Source: Methanobacteriota archaeon (GTDB taxonomy: Archaea; Halobacteriota; Methanosarcinia; Methanosarcinales; Methanosarcinaceae). From it: a stretch of 64,000 nt of DNA. Below the pieces are notes generated by a model. That model worked only from the letters and a program-made list of their open reading frames with translations, was not told the DNA's origin and made no database searches. This document shows, piece by piece, positions 9,434-18,392 of the stretch. The DNA lies in the NCBI GenBank assembly GCA_016841265.1, contig JAENZL010000007.1, positions 1-64,000 on the forward strand, in the 5' to 3' direction. The first letter of the stretch is position 1. Each line of letters opens with the position of its first letter. Made by a program: the position numbers and the translations under genes.

Positions 9434-12400
9434 ACGATATCATACCCCTTTATTAAACAGTTCCCACTGATCCCCGATTCTGCCGCTTTGATTATTTCAT
9501 AGTACGACTGCCTTCTGGAAACCTCTCCATCATCAAAATGGATTTCAACATCTACCCCCTCTAATGTCTTTTTAGATCCCACGATTATAAGCAAGCACTG
9601 GGCTCTGGAAAAAGCAACGTTAATTCTTCTAAACTCCTTTACGAAAGGTGTGGGGTCATTTTTGTATGGGGAAGACACCAAGCTTACGATAACGATCGGC
9701 CTTTCCATTCCTTGAAAACGGTCAACAGTTCCTATACGGTACCTTATATTGTTGAGGGGTTTCGAATTTTTTGGTTTGTCTACCATTGTGCGAAGTTTTC
9801 GTATTTGGCCAGCATAAAAAGAGATAATTGCAACATCCTGGGGTGGAGCATCATTTCCATTTATAGCCTCAAATTGTTTGTTAAGGGAGAGAAGAATTTT
9901 TTCAATCACCTGAATTTCAAATTCATTATACCTCGACCTATATTTTCCATATTCTCTACCTTCAAAGTTTCTACGTTTTTCTCCTCTTATTAAAATTTCA
10001 CTTGTATCTACCCATATAACATGCGAGTTCTTCGGGCTTAATTCGCCTTCCTTTCCTGCCAAAACATAATCATTTTTCCTACTTTCTTCAGGATTCGGAA
10101 TTCCACATTCCAGCTTATATCCAGGTGGATAAAACTGGTTAATAGCATTCATTATTGCGGGATGCATTCTATATTGTATAATTAGACGTGACTTTAGTTC
10201 TGGTTCTGCTGCTTCAAACATTTCACGGAAATATGATGTTGTTACTAAATTCTCAAACTTTCTTAATTTTTGCTTGATAGATTCCTTGTCTTCAACTTCG
10301 TCTATAGGAAGTTCTTCCTGATCCAGCCTGAAAGTAGGCGGTAACTGCTGATGGTCTCCCACAAGTACAATCTGCTTTCCTAGAAGCATTGGCATCAGCA
10401 ACTCTGAAGGAGTAGCTTTGGACACTTCATCAATTATGATAAGATCAAACTCTCTCCCCTGCTTTCCCCAGAAACGATATTTTCCTGTTTCAGTACATGT
10501 TGCCCCCACAACATTTGCAAAGTCGATATAAATGTCCACAATGTCCCTGTAATCTTCTTTCGAAGAATTTTCAATTCTCTTGGACCACTCTTTCTGTAAT
10601 TTCAGCCATCTTTTAGATTTTTTTAGCTGTGGTTCGGAAGATTCTTTTAATTCTGAGAAATCGAGCTTTAAAGCTTCTAAGGTGTCAATGTTGAGTGTCG
10701 CTGGATCAAAAATTTCACATTCAGGTTTTATTTCACCGTATCTGGAAGCCCTAATTTTTGATATCGTTTTTAGATTGGATGAGATTCTTTTATCAAGACT
10801 TTCGATTTCGTTTTCTTTATCCCCAATGAAGTATTCGATATCTCCCACTTTAGTTCTGATGGATGCCAATTCAGCTTCTAAAATCTCAACAGAATTTTTA
10901 AGTTCTTTCTTTTTATACTTGTAGTCCTCTCCCAACTTCCCAACTTTGTCTATTATGCTAGCAGGTAGTTTAAGAGGGTCACTATCTATGTTATCAAATA
11001 AGTATAGCAATTTTGTTATAATGGGTTCGAATTCTTCATCTGGAGATAATGAGGACTTGAGCTTATCAACTAAAATTTTTGAATCATCTGAGCCAGTTAG
11101 AACAAATAGAGAAGATAATTTACTTAATTCTATTCTTAATGAGGAAATGTTTTTTTTCCAATTCTCACTCAGTTTATTTCTATTGTTCTGTTTTCTAAGT
11201 TCTTTTATAATTATATTACATTCGCATATTTTTTCAGATAGTTGCTTGGATTGAACTTTGTCAGTAGTTTCACTCATTTGTGATATAAGCTCATACTTTA
11301 TCTTCTCTTGATTGCGTATCTCATCATCATCCTTTAATCGGCTTAGTTGTGATATAAGTTCTTTCAAAGAATGGAAATTATGCTTAATTTCAGGCAGATA
11401 TTTACCAGTGTTATTTAGATATGCTAAAATTTCTCCAAGTTCCAATAGATTGTAGTTCGGTGTAAAGTCAACATTTGAACTTGTAAAAATCAACTCTATC
11501 TTTTTATTTACAATCTCGATTGTTTCTGGGCATATTTCTGCAAATTTGCAAAAATCTTCTTTTTCAAGATATGTTTTTTGATGTTGTACTTGACTAAGAG
11601 TATCTAATACACAGGACATCGAGCTTATCTGCCCCTCATAATTTGATTTTTCAGTTGTTCTAGTTGTTATCTCACTCGAGAAGGATCTCATTTCTTTCTT
11701 TTTTATTATAATTTCTTCATTTTGAGCTTTTTTTAGATTTTTTAATTCTTCGATCTCTTCCAGAGCGTTTCTGTAACTTTCAAAATCATCTATTGATTTT
11801 TCTTGCCCTTCTATGACCTTATCAACATTTCTTTGTACACTTGTAAACCATCTTTTTACGACGTTTTCTTCAACAAAATCTTGTCCCTCTTCGGTGGTAT
11901 GTCTACCTATCCTTATTGGCATAATGTTGGTTTTGTTAGCCAACCTTGAAAGTGCATTGTCAACTGCAAGGTTCGATTGGGATGTTAGTAACACTTTGCC
12001 GCCCCTTAATGCCGTTTGGTGACAAAGTTCAGCAATCACTGTTGTCTTTCCAGTTCCGGGGGGTCCTTGTATTAGGCTAATATCTGGTGCATTTAGGGAT
12101 TTTTGAAGAGCTTCCAGTTGTTTCTCATTCAAGGCATTTTCAACGAGTGTCTCTCTCTCTACGATTTCGTTTCTGGTGGGGTCCTTAGCTTCTTTTATAT
12201 CAAATACAAAATCTTCAAGCCTAGGATTTACAGCATTTCCTTCTTTTAAACGATCTATCGCTTTTTCCTGAAGTTTGAGCGGTAATTCATCAGCAAAGAC
12301 AGAATTTACGAGTAGACCTGATCTGGGTAGTGGATCCAATGGGTCTTTGGATACCGTTGGGTCTTTTGATATTTTATCATCATCATAATCTTTTATAATT

Positions 12401-13410
12401 TCTTCAGTATCATACACATATTTGTCATCCAGTTCTATTTCAAGCTCTATCCATTCATCTTCTGCTTTCTTCTCTTTATTCCCCTTATCCCAGTTTTTTT
12501 GAGCCACAGACCCAGTTGCGGTCCTATCAAATTTGTCTGATGCAATATACTTTCTTATGTTTACACCCTTTGCAATGGTGCCTATAAGTTCCGAGTCAGC
12601 AGTTTCCTCATTTGGTTTCCATTCTTTATCATTAGGCACTCTTTCGTCTAAGAGTGAAACCACATCTTCAGGGTAAAAGAATTGGTAGGCATTTTTTGAG
12701 TGATTTTTTGTGGAAATCTGAATCTTTGCCATCAATGGACTAATTCTTTCAAGATCTCTGTATGTTATCCATGCCTGTTTATTTTTGATGGCTGCTAGGT
12801 ATGTAGAAATGTATTCATTCCATTCATTCAACCTTTCTTCCAACTCTCTTCTTCGTCTCGGAAGAGCCAGCAACCATTCAAAATCTGTAGATTTCATATA
12901 GGTTTCATCAGGTAACCTCGCATTTTCATCTTCAATTACGAGTACCTGTCCTGAAAGCATACCTTCTGATAAATAAGGTCTTTTTGAAACCCTTTGCAAA
13001 AAAATTCTATCAACACTAAGTCGACCCTGCTTCCTAAAACAATTGAAAATAATGCTGTGGTTGTTAAAAACAAAGTCTCCGTAGTAAGGTGCGGAGGGAT
13101 CAAGTCTCAAACGCCATTTTCCTTTTTTTTCACTGTCAAAGTCTTTAAATGTAATATTCTCTACAAGAAAACGAACACGTGAAGTTTGAAGGCGTCTAAC
13201 CTTTTCAAGCAAAAAATTCTTTAATTTTTCGACATCAGGTCTTTTATTTTTTTCGACACTTAAGCCCATAGCCCTATATGTTTCAATGTCCGTATTGGAA
13301 CATTTGACGTTTTCATTTATGACGAGAGGGATTACGGAAGCTCTCCTCTCTATCAAATCATCATAATCTAAATAACTATCACCAAAGTCGATTAAACATT
13401 CCCCTGCCAT
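9430..13410 (-). CDS. SF1 (UPF1/DNA2-like) helicase with ~500-residue insert
   Basis: A 1326-residue superfamily 1 helicase, first gene of the five-gene operon. Motif I is QGPPGTGKTT (about 448-457), motif Ia region LLTSQSNLAVDNAL, motif II IIIDEVSKA (about 988-996), motif III GDHQQLPPTF, motif IV region YRMHP (about 1079), motif V GTVDRFQGME and motif VI NVAFSRAQ. This is the UPF1/DNA2/Nam7 branch, acting on RNA or DNA. Between motifs Ia and II lies an insert of about 500 residues, highly charged and mostly coiled coil, far larger than in typical members. The N-terminal ~440 residues are unrecognised. The DNA is visibly AT-rich against flanking genes. The ATG follows GGGGT. Four-nucleotide overlap with the PIN gene indicates coupled translation. 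Confidence 0.88.
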   Translation of the reverse strand: MAGECLIDFGDSYLDYDDLIERRASVIPLVINENVKCSNTDIETYRAMGLSVEKNKRPDVEKLKNFLLEKVRRLQTSRVRFLVENITFKDFDSEKKGKWRLRLDPSAPYYGDFVFNNHSIIFNCFRKQGRLSVDRIFLQRVSKRPYLSEGMLSGQVLVIEDENARLPDETYMKSTDFEWLLALPRRRRELEERLNEWNEYISTYLAAIKNKQAWITYRDLERISPLMAKIQISTKNHSKNAYQFFYPEDVVSLLDERVPNDKEWKPNEETADSELIGTIAKGVNIRKYIASDKFDRTATGSVAQKNWDKGNKEKKAEDEWIELEIELDDKYVYDTEEIIKDYDDDKISKDPTVSKDPLDPLPRSGLLVNSVFADELPLKLQEKAIDRLKEGNAVNPRLEDFVFDIKEAKDPTRNEIVERETLVENALNEKQLEALQKSLNAPDISLIQGPPGTGKTTVIAELCHQTALRGGKVLLTSQSNLAVDNALSRLANKTNIMPIRIGRHTTEEGQDFVEENVVKRWFTSVQRNVDKVIEGQEKSIDDFESYRNALEEIEELKNLKKAQNEEIIIKKKEMRSFSSEITTRTTEKSNYEGQISSMSCVLDTLSQVQHQKTYLEKEDFCKFAEICPETIEIVNKKIELIFTSSNVDFTPNYNLLELGEILAYLNNTGKYLPEIKHNFHSLKELISQLSRLKDDDEIRNQEKIKYELISQMSETTDKVQSKQLSEKICECNIIIKELRKQNNRNKLSENWKKNISSLRIELSKLSSLFVLTGSDDSKILVDKLKSSLSPDEEFEPIITKLLYLFDNIDSDPLKLPASIIDKVGKLGEDYKYKKKELKNSVEILEAELASIRTKVGDIEYFIGDKENEIESLDKRISSNLKTISKIRASRYGEIKPECEIFDPATLNIDTLEALKLDFSELKESSEPQLKKSKRWLKLQKEWSKRIENSSKEDYRDIVDIYIDFANVVGATCTETGKYRFWGKQGREFDLIIIDEVSKATPSELLMPMLLGKQIVLVGDHQQLPPTFRLDQEELPIDEVEDKESIKQKLRKFENLVTTSYFREMFEAAEPELKSRLIIQYRMHPAIMNAINQFYPPGYKLECGIPNPEESRKNDYVLAGKEGELSPKNSHVIWVDTSEILIRGEKRRNFEGREYGKYRSRYNEFEIQVIEKILLSLNKQFEAINGNDAPPQDVAIISFYAGQIRKLRTMVDKPKNSKPLNNIRYRIGTVDRFQGMERPIVIVSLVSSPYKNDPTPFVKEFRRINVAFSRAQCLLIIVGSKKTLEGVDVEIHFDDGEVSRRQSYYEIIKAAESGISGNCLIKGYDIV

Positions 13411-13730
13411 TATACCCCAAGATCCATTTTTTGGATAATAACTCTTATAATTATTTATCTAAACAATGGGGTTTTTATTAATAAGTTTTTTGACAGGTAG
13501 TGATGAATTTATTTTTGTAATTATATTTAATTATTAATTTCAGTATCTTTTTAATTATTGCACGAATCCTTTCTTTTTAGTATATTTCTAATACATAATT
13601 CCCAGTGATTTTCTTAAAATACCCCTTTACACTCTATTAATGTCACTTCTCAAGGTGGCACATGTTACGTCATTCATAGTTACTATTTCCTTGATGGTAA
13701 TTTCCTTGGACAATGGACTAATGAAAATTT
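13411..13730. promoter_or_regulatory. AT-rich divergent region upstream of the five-gene operon
   Basis: No gene is supported here. The strand is very AT-rich, and a minus-strand TATA-like string (ATAATTATAAGAG, near 13440-13455) lies 30-50 nt upstream of the helicase ATG and is the best promoter candidate for the operon. On the plus strand the region leads to the phosphatase promoter. No clear operator palindrome was found. Confidence 0.4.
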
Positions 13731-14297
13731 ATATCCCACATATCCCATACTCACAGAATAATGCCCTCACTATTAACCCCGCTGGAGATGCCCTCAATAG
13801 ACGGTATCAGAATGCCCCGGAACCTCTACGTCGTGCTCAAGGAGCCTTCGCTTCTCGCTGGCATGTCCTACCCGGGAGTGTTTACTCCCTGGGCAAATAT
13901 GGGGGCTGCGGGCTTTTCCGGGGTTGTCTGCCTCTGCGACTCGGAGGTTTCTTATAACCCATATCCTCTCAAGGTGCTGTTTTCTGCGGAGATGGAAGAC
14001 CTGCACTATGGGAATTCACCGCAGGACCCTGCAACCGAGGAGGGGCTTGCCAGGCAGGCAGCGGCTCTTGTGAGAAGAAAAATAGATGCAGGAGAGGGAG
14101 TCGTTGTCCACTGTATGGGGGGTATAGGCAGGACCGGGACGGTCATAGGATGTGTGCTCAGGGATCTTGGTTTTTCTGCGGATGAGGTGGTGAGCTACCT
14201 GGACAGGATAAATAAGTCAAGAGGGTTGAGAGGGTGGCCGGAGACGGAGTGGCAGGCGGAGATGGTGCGGAAGTATTAACAGTGGACGGTTTTTGAA
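13723..14297. repeat. Long direct repeat, copy 1 (intact phosphatase gene)
   Basis: This stretch covers the promoter (TGAAAATTTATAT), the phosphatase gene and about 20 nt past its stop. It is nearly identical in its 3' half to a second copy at about 17423-17777 on the same strand. The second copy lacks about 210 bp corresponding to 13770-13980. The two copies flank the three-gene nucleotidyltransferase/aminotransferase/phosphotransferase cassette. Confidence 0.85.
13761..14279 (+). CDS. Dual-specificity protein phosphatase family protein
   Basis: A 172-residue cysteine-dependent phosphatase of the DSP/PTP superfamily. The signature loop is VHCMGGIGRTG, with the nucleophilic Cys and the phosphate-binding Arg in the CxxxxxR pattern; the general-acid side is probably in the loop upstream around the MEDLHYGNSPQDP segment. 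It would hydrolyse phosphotyrosine or another phosphomonoester; the substrate is unknown. A TATA-like TTTATAT lies about 30 nt upstream of the ATG at 13761. The first ~20 residues are of uncertain value, and an internal Met could be the true start. A truncated, frameshifted duplicate lies 3.5 kb downstream. Confidence 0.78.
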   Translation: MPSLLTPLEMPSIDGIRMPRNLYVVLKEPSLLAGMSYPGVFTPWANMGAAGFSGVVCLCDSEVSYNPYPLKVLFSAEMEDLHYGNSPQDPATEEGLARQAAALVRRKIDAGEGVVVHCMGGIGRTGTVIGCVLRDLGFSADEVVSYLDRINKSRGLRGWPETEWQAEMVRKY

Positions 14298-14376
14298 ATT
14301 TGTCCATTGAATTTTAATTAAGATGGCTATTGATGTTGTTTTGTCCCGGCTGAATTATTACGATTAATGTCTCCTT

Positions 14377-15033
14377 TTACGGATACTTGCCCCACAGTAT
14401 CCAGCTATAGATGGCTGTTAATCCCGTGACATAAACCCCGAGAGCATAAAACCACCTTCCGTTAAACTTGGGCGTTCGGACCGGTGCTAAATTAAAGACA
14501 GCCATAAACATAAATATTGTATATATAATGACTGAAAAAATTGTATGGCTGAATAAACCGTTAAACAGAAAGACAAAAGCAAGAATAATGACATTGTTGT
14601 CAAGTGCCAATCCCATGTATGTCGAATCATCGACCAGGCCGAAAACATTGAAATAACTCAAGCGTATCGCACTGGCAGCGACAATCACGAATGCTCCAGG
14701 TAAGAACCATGGACTGAATTCTCCATAACTCAAGAGAAATACAGCGGGGCAAATTCCAAAACTTACAATATCTATCAATGAGTCAAGCTGTCCCCCAACA
14801 GCTCGATATTCATCAGTTCGCCCCTTCATCCGGCGGGCAATGATTCCGTCCCCCCAGTCAAAAAAAACAGCCCAAACCATTCCAATTATCGCAACCGGAA
14901 AATTGCCTAATATAGCATAGTATATACTAAGGACCGCACATAACAGCCCTGCAAGCGAACAGATATTTGGAAGATCTCGGGCGAAAGTAAGCATTCCTGT
15001 CTTATGCGATTGTTGATGTTGCGAATCTTTCAT
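14377..15033 (-). CDS. CDP-alcohol phosphotransferase family membrane protein
   Basis: A 218-residue integral membrane enzyme with about six hydrophobic segments. The CDP-alcohol phosphotransferase signature begins DWGDGIIARR (D59, D62, G63, A66, R67) and ends GGQLDSLID (G80, D84, D88). Twelve residues separate AR from the second Gly, more than the usual eight or nine. Members transfer a phospho-alcohol from a CDP carrier, as in archaetidylserine or archaetidylinositol phosphate synthesis. The start overlaps the aminotransferase stop by 4 nt, so the two are translationally coupled. With the nucleotidyltransferase upstream, the cassette probably makes a CDP-activated head group and moves it to a membrane lipid or other alcohol. 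The acceptor cannot be read from sequence. Confidence 0.82.
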   Translation of the reverse strand: MKDSQHQQSHKTGMLTFARDLPNICSLAGLLCAVLSIYYAILGNFPVAIIGMVWAVFFDWGDGIIARRMKGRTDEYRAVGGQLDSLIDIVSFGICPAVFLLSYGEFSPWFLPGAFVIVAASAIRLSYFNVFGLVDDSTYMGLALDNNVIILAFVFLFNGLFSHTIFSVIIYTIFMFMAVFNLAPVRTPKFNGRWFYALGVYVTGLTAIYSWILWGKYP

Positions 15034-16151
15034 CTGGATACTTCCGTTTTATTCAAGTCAATGATATCTTCCAATGCTTCAACTAATTTGCAATTTTCGG
15101 TTTCAGTACGGCTGGCAATACGAATATAACGATTGGATTCAGGTAGAGTTTTGTCCTGGCAGTGTTTTATGTACATGTTATGCTCAATAAACAAACTCCG
15201 CGTGACTTCAGGGCCACTTTGTGCATAATCCGGGAGGCGGCAGAAAATAAAGTTTGCATCAGGTTTGTAAACAGTCATTCCTGGGATAGCACACAGGTTT
15301 TTATATAAATTGTCCCTGTCGGTCCGTACCTGTTTACAGCTTTCTACAAACTCCTGTCTGTAATCGGGCAAAATCCGTAGAAACTCTTCGGCAAATCCGT
15401 TAATATTCCAGATATGTACGCCTTTCCTTACAGCTTCAGCAAATGCTGAATTTGCAGTTAGCATATATCCGATCCTGAGACCGCAGATACCATAGGCTTT
15501 ACTCATGCTTTTAAGGATTGCCACATTCGGGTAACGTTCTATTTCATGTTCCAGGCTGGTTTGATCCGGGTTATGTACAAAATCCATGAAGGATTCATCG
15601 ACGATCAGCATGCAATCATGATTTGCAAGTTTTTGTGCAAGATTTATTAGATCGGACTTTGGAACCAGCATAGATGTTGGATTATTAGGTGTTACCACAA
15701 CAGCAACATCTGCTTTAACCTTGATCGCTTCAGCAGCAAACTTATCTACATCCAATTGAAAAGATGGATATTCAAGGGGGAATTCAACTACCCGGCCTGC
15801 CGGTGCTGCATTCGCATATTCATTAAAAGAGGGCACTGGAACAATTAACTTGCTGGATATGTGGCCGGATATAATTTTGATAAGTTCGGCAGCGCCGTTT
15901 CCTACAACGATCCTTTCAGCAGGCTGATGGATCAAATTACCTATAAGACCGGCAAGAGCATCCTGTGCAATCGGGTAGTTAAGGACAATGTCGTGAATTT
16001 GATTTTTAAAGTTTGTAAAAACTGCCTCTGGCGGGAAATATAGATTGTAAAGATAAGCATGGTCTATGAAATTATGACGATAGTAACCACCATGCTGTCC
16101 GGAAACAAATTCGTATTTTTCAGTTTGAGTCTTATAATTATACTGCATCAT
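15030..16151 (-). CDS. HisC/CobD-like PLP-dependent aminotransferase or decarboxylase
   Basis: A fold-type I PLP enzyme of about 373 residues. The cofactor lysine is in KSMSKAYGICGLRIGY, and VVTPNNPTS is the typical loop near the cofactor. The relatives I recognise are histidinol-phosphate aminotransferase and CobD threonine-phosphate decarboxylase, so the substrate is probably a small phosphorylated or phosphonylated amino acid. I chose the ATG at 16151, which has an AAGGA site, over an upstream ATG at 16211 that overlaps the nucleotidyltransferase gene. It lies 13 nt after that gene and overlaps the phosphotransferase by 4 nt. The order nucleotidyltransferase-aminotransferase matches the domain order of bifunctional PntC of phosphonate pathways, but no PEP mutase is in the window. 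Confidence 0.78.
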   Translation of the reverse strand: MMQYNYKTQTEKYEFVSGQHGGYYRHNFIDHAYLYNLYFPPEAVFTNFKNQIHDIVLNYPIAQDALAGLIGNLIHQPAERIVVGNGAAELIKIISGHISSKLIVPVPSFNEYANAAPAGRVVEFPLEYPSFQLDVDKFAAEAIKVKADVAVVVTPNNPTSMLVPKSDLINLAQKLANHDCMLIVDESFMDFVHNPDQTSLEHEIERYPNVAILKSMSKAYGICGLRIGYMLTANSAFAEAVRKGVHIWNINGFAEEFLRILPDYRQEFVESCKQVRTDRDNLYKNLCAIPGMTVYKPDANFIFCRLPDYAQSGPEVTRSLFIEHNMYIKHCQDKTLPESNRYIRIASRTETENCKLVEALEDIIDLNKTEVSR

Positions 16152-16164
16152 GTATTTTCCTTCT

Positions 16165-17130
16165 TTATTTGTTTTTAGGTGGCACTTCTTTTTTTGGAGT
16201 CTTAGCCGCAAGAATTGGCTTTAATTTTAAAGAATTGGACGGAGGGAATGACCTTAAACCGGAAATTGAACGAGTAATCGTTTCCTTCTCCCTTCTTTTT
16301 GTTTGTTGAAAAAACGACTTTGATATTCCAGAGGTATGCGGCGTGATATTGTTAGGAATTATTGTTTTTGATTTGTCTGCCGAAAATAGTTTCTCAGCCT
16401 CTGCCAGATCCTTAACTGTGTCTATTTCATACCATCGCTTGCTGTCAAAAGAGACTGTTTTAAGAGAGAGACTACCATCAGCCACCATGTCCGCAAATAC
16501 GGTTTCATAATAGTCGTTTACTCTGCCGGCTGAAATGTACTGGTTCAGTCTTTCTGTAATACTATGCCATGAAGAGCGCGAAAAACTGTAAATATTAACA
16601 GTCTTGTATCTGATCTCATCAAAAGGCCCGGCAATACCTTTTTGGAATTTCTTAACATCCCGGGATTTATTGACTGTGACAGTGGAACCATTCATCCACG
16701 GATGCATGTGTGCAATGGCAATTCTGTCAGGAAAACACATGTCATCCAGAAGAGATACGTCAAAAACAAGATCACTTTCAACCAGGAGAAAAGGCTCATT
16801 AATAATTTTACGGGCCATCCAGAGTGAATATATGTTATTGGTGGTCGCATAAAGGGGACTGAAAATATATTCAATTTTCATTCCGCCAGCCCGCGTTCCC
16901 AGAAAATCACGAATACATTTTTCCTGGAACCCTGTGACCACAACAAGACGTTTGAAGCCTTGCTTTTTTAAATTGATGACAAGTCGTTCAAGCATGGATA
17001 CTTTATGAACTATTGTAAGACATTTTGGTGTGTCGCGTGTTAAAGGATAAAGACGACTACCCTTACCAGCTGCCAATAGTAATGCTGTAGTTATAACTCC
17101 ATCATCACGATTGCAGTGGTTCACATTCAT
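16165..17130 (-). CDS. LicC/PntC-like sugar-phosphate-type nucleotidyltransferase
   Basis: A 321-residue nucleotidyltransferase whose first ~240 residues carry the glycosyl-transferase-A type NTP-binding motif LLLAAGKGSRLYPLT (about 17-31), followed by PKCL and the metal-binding acidic segment LLVESDLVFD. This is the arrangement of LicC (CTP:phosphocholine cytidylyltransferase) and PntC, so it probably activates a phospho- or phosphono-alcohol with CTP. The last ~75 residues are Lys/Ser/Pro-rich, low in hydrophobics and without a recognised fold; they may be a tail or the result of a lost stop codon. It is the first gene of the cassette, 13 nt before the aminotransferase. Confidence 0.78.
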   Translation of the reverse strand: MNVNHCNRDDGVITTALLLAAGKGSRLYPLTRDTPKCLTIVHKVSMLERLVINLKKQGFKRLVVVTGFQEKCIRDFLGTRAGGMKIEYIFSPLYATTNNIYSLWMARKIINEPFLLVESDLVFDVSLLDDMCFPDRIAIAHMHPWMNGSTVTVNKSRDVKKFQKGIAGPFDEIRYKTVNIYSFSRSSWHSITERLNQYISAGRVNDYYETVFADMVADGSLSLKTVSFDSKRWYEIDTVKDLAEAEKLFSADKSKTIIPNNITPHTSGISKSFFQQTKRREKETITRSISGLRSFPPSNSLKLKPILAAKTPKKEVPPKNK

Positions 17131-17422
17131 CGTGAATCCAATTGATTGTTATTCATACTATGTATATAACTGGTAGTTAGTATTTAAATTGTCCCCAGAG
17201 TTTTAAAATTTGGGATTATTTGGTCAAAAAAGAGCATATTATTCGTAATAGTTCCAATAAATAAATATGGTGGGGTATGCCTTAAATATCGGCTGACACG
17301 ATAATTACACCTTCAAGTTTTTTAAATGAGTGGCATAAATTTTCATTCGAGTTATCTCCCCCACATACGGCCTTTAGATCCCAACTCCTTCCAACACTTC
17401 CCTTACCAACCCAGTGAAAATT
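17131..17422. other. Upstream region of the head-group cassette
   Basis: No gene is supported. The minus-strand cassette must be transcribed from here; TATA-like strings occur near 17155-17190 (reading TATATACATAG on the minus strand). The right end runs into the second phosphatase copy. Confidence 0.4.
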
Positions 17423-17777
17423 TATATTCCACCTCCCCCCTACTTCTTTCATGACACCCTCATTCTGCGGAGATGGAATGCCTGCACTATGGGAATTCGT
17501 CGCAGGACCCTGCAACGGAGGAGGGGCTTGCCAGGCAGGCAGCGGCTATGGTGAAAAAAATAGATGCAGGAGAGGGAGTCGTTGTCCACTGCATGGGGGG
17601 CATAGGCAGGACCGGGACGGTCATAGGATGTGTGCTCAGGGACCCTGGTTTTTCCGCGGATGAGGTGCTAGCTTACCTGGACAGGATAAACAAGTCAAGA
17701 GGGTTGAGAGGGTGGCAGGAGACGGAGTGGCAGGCGGAGATGGTGCGGAAGTATTAACAGTGGACGGTTTTTGAATT
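17423..17777 (+). pseudogene. Decayed second copy of the dual-specificity phosphatase gene
   Basis: This is a same-strand duplicate of the gene at 13761. The promoter string TGAAAATTTATAT and the CCCTCA around the original start are kept. About 210 bp coding for the first ~70 residues are missing, so the retained ATG near 17452 now opens the wrong frame. The downstream part keeps the phosphatase frame (an internal ATG at 17473 could give 94 residues) and still has the intact VHCMGGIGRTG signature. Similarity to the first copy is very high to about 20 nt past the stop, so the duplication is recent. Without the N-terminal half it is unlikely to fold as an active phosphatase. Confidence 0.85.
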
Positions 17778-17798
17778 TTTTGATTTTGGGTTTCAGGT

Positions 17799-18392
17799 TC
17801 AGGATGAGACTGTAATTTTTCCAAAATTACCGGGAGAAGAATCTGACCTTTTTCGTTTTTCTTTTGCCATAAGCACAAGGCATATCCCTATGGAGGGAAG
17901 GCCAAAAGCCGCGTATATCGCAAACATGCCAGGGACTAAACCAGAAAGAAAATCTATGTGTAAAAAGGTATCCATGAAATAAATGAATCCGCTAATGGCT
18001 GCATAAACACTGACCACTTTAATTGCTTTAACGTATTTTTTTACTGATTCTCGCTGTTCTTCGGGCACGGACAGGATGAATAGTGCAGAAGCCGGTGCTG
18101 CAAGCACAAGAAGGAGCACGAACAGTTTTTCTGAGACATCCGGGCTTAAGATCAATGTGAGAATAACAATAGGAAGTGGGAGTCCCAGAAACCATTTATC
18201 AGACTTTCTCTGGTTGAGGGCAACAAAAGAAAGTGATCCGAAAAACGAAAGTGGATATAGTAGGGCAAGAGCTGTAATTAAGCCATAATACGCCGGATCA
18301 TAGCTACGGCTGCTAGCTAATGTAAATATTCCCGCCACCCAAATAAAAAAATAACAGGCAGAAGTACAAAGCAGTGCTACAATGTACGTCAT
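17799..18392 (-). CDS. Multi-spanning membrane protein, unknown function
   Basis: A 197-residue protein with five or six strongly hydrophobic segments (roughly residues 4-26, 36-58, 70-84, 88-106, 123-142, 150-172) and a short basic cytoplasmic tail (KEKRKRSD). No family motif is recognised. It is convergent with the phosphatase pseudogene, 21 nt from its end. It stands alone, and a plausible ATG at 18392 follows an AT-rich upstream region. Confidence 0.65.
   Translation of the reverse strand: MTYIVALLCTSACYFFIWVAGIFTLASSRSYDPAYYGLITALALLYPLSFFGSLSFVALNQRKSDKWFLGLPLPIVILTLILSPDVSEKLFVLLLVLAAPASALFILSVPEEQRESVKKYVKAIKVVSVYAAISGFIYFMDTFLHIDFLSGLVPGMFAIYAAFGLPSIGICLVLMAKEKRKRSDSSPGNFGKITVSS

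Noticed and set aside
13640-13957. Plus-strand frame overlapping the start of the phosphatase gene
   Set aside because: It is out of frame with the conserved phosphatase and its product has no features; the phosphatase frame is preserved in the duplicate.
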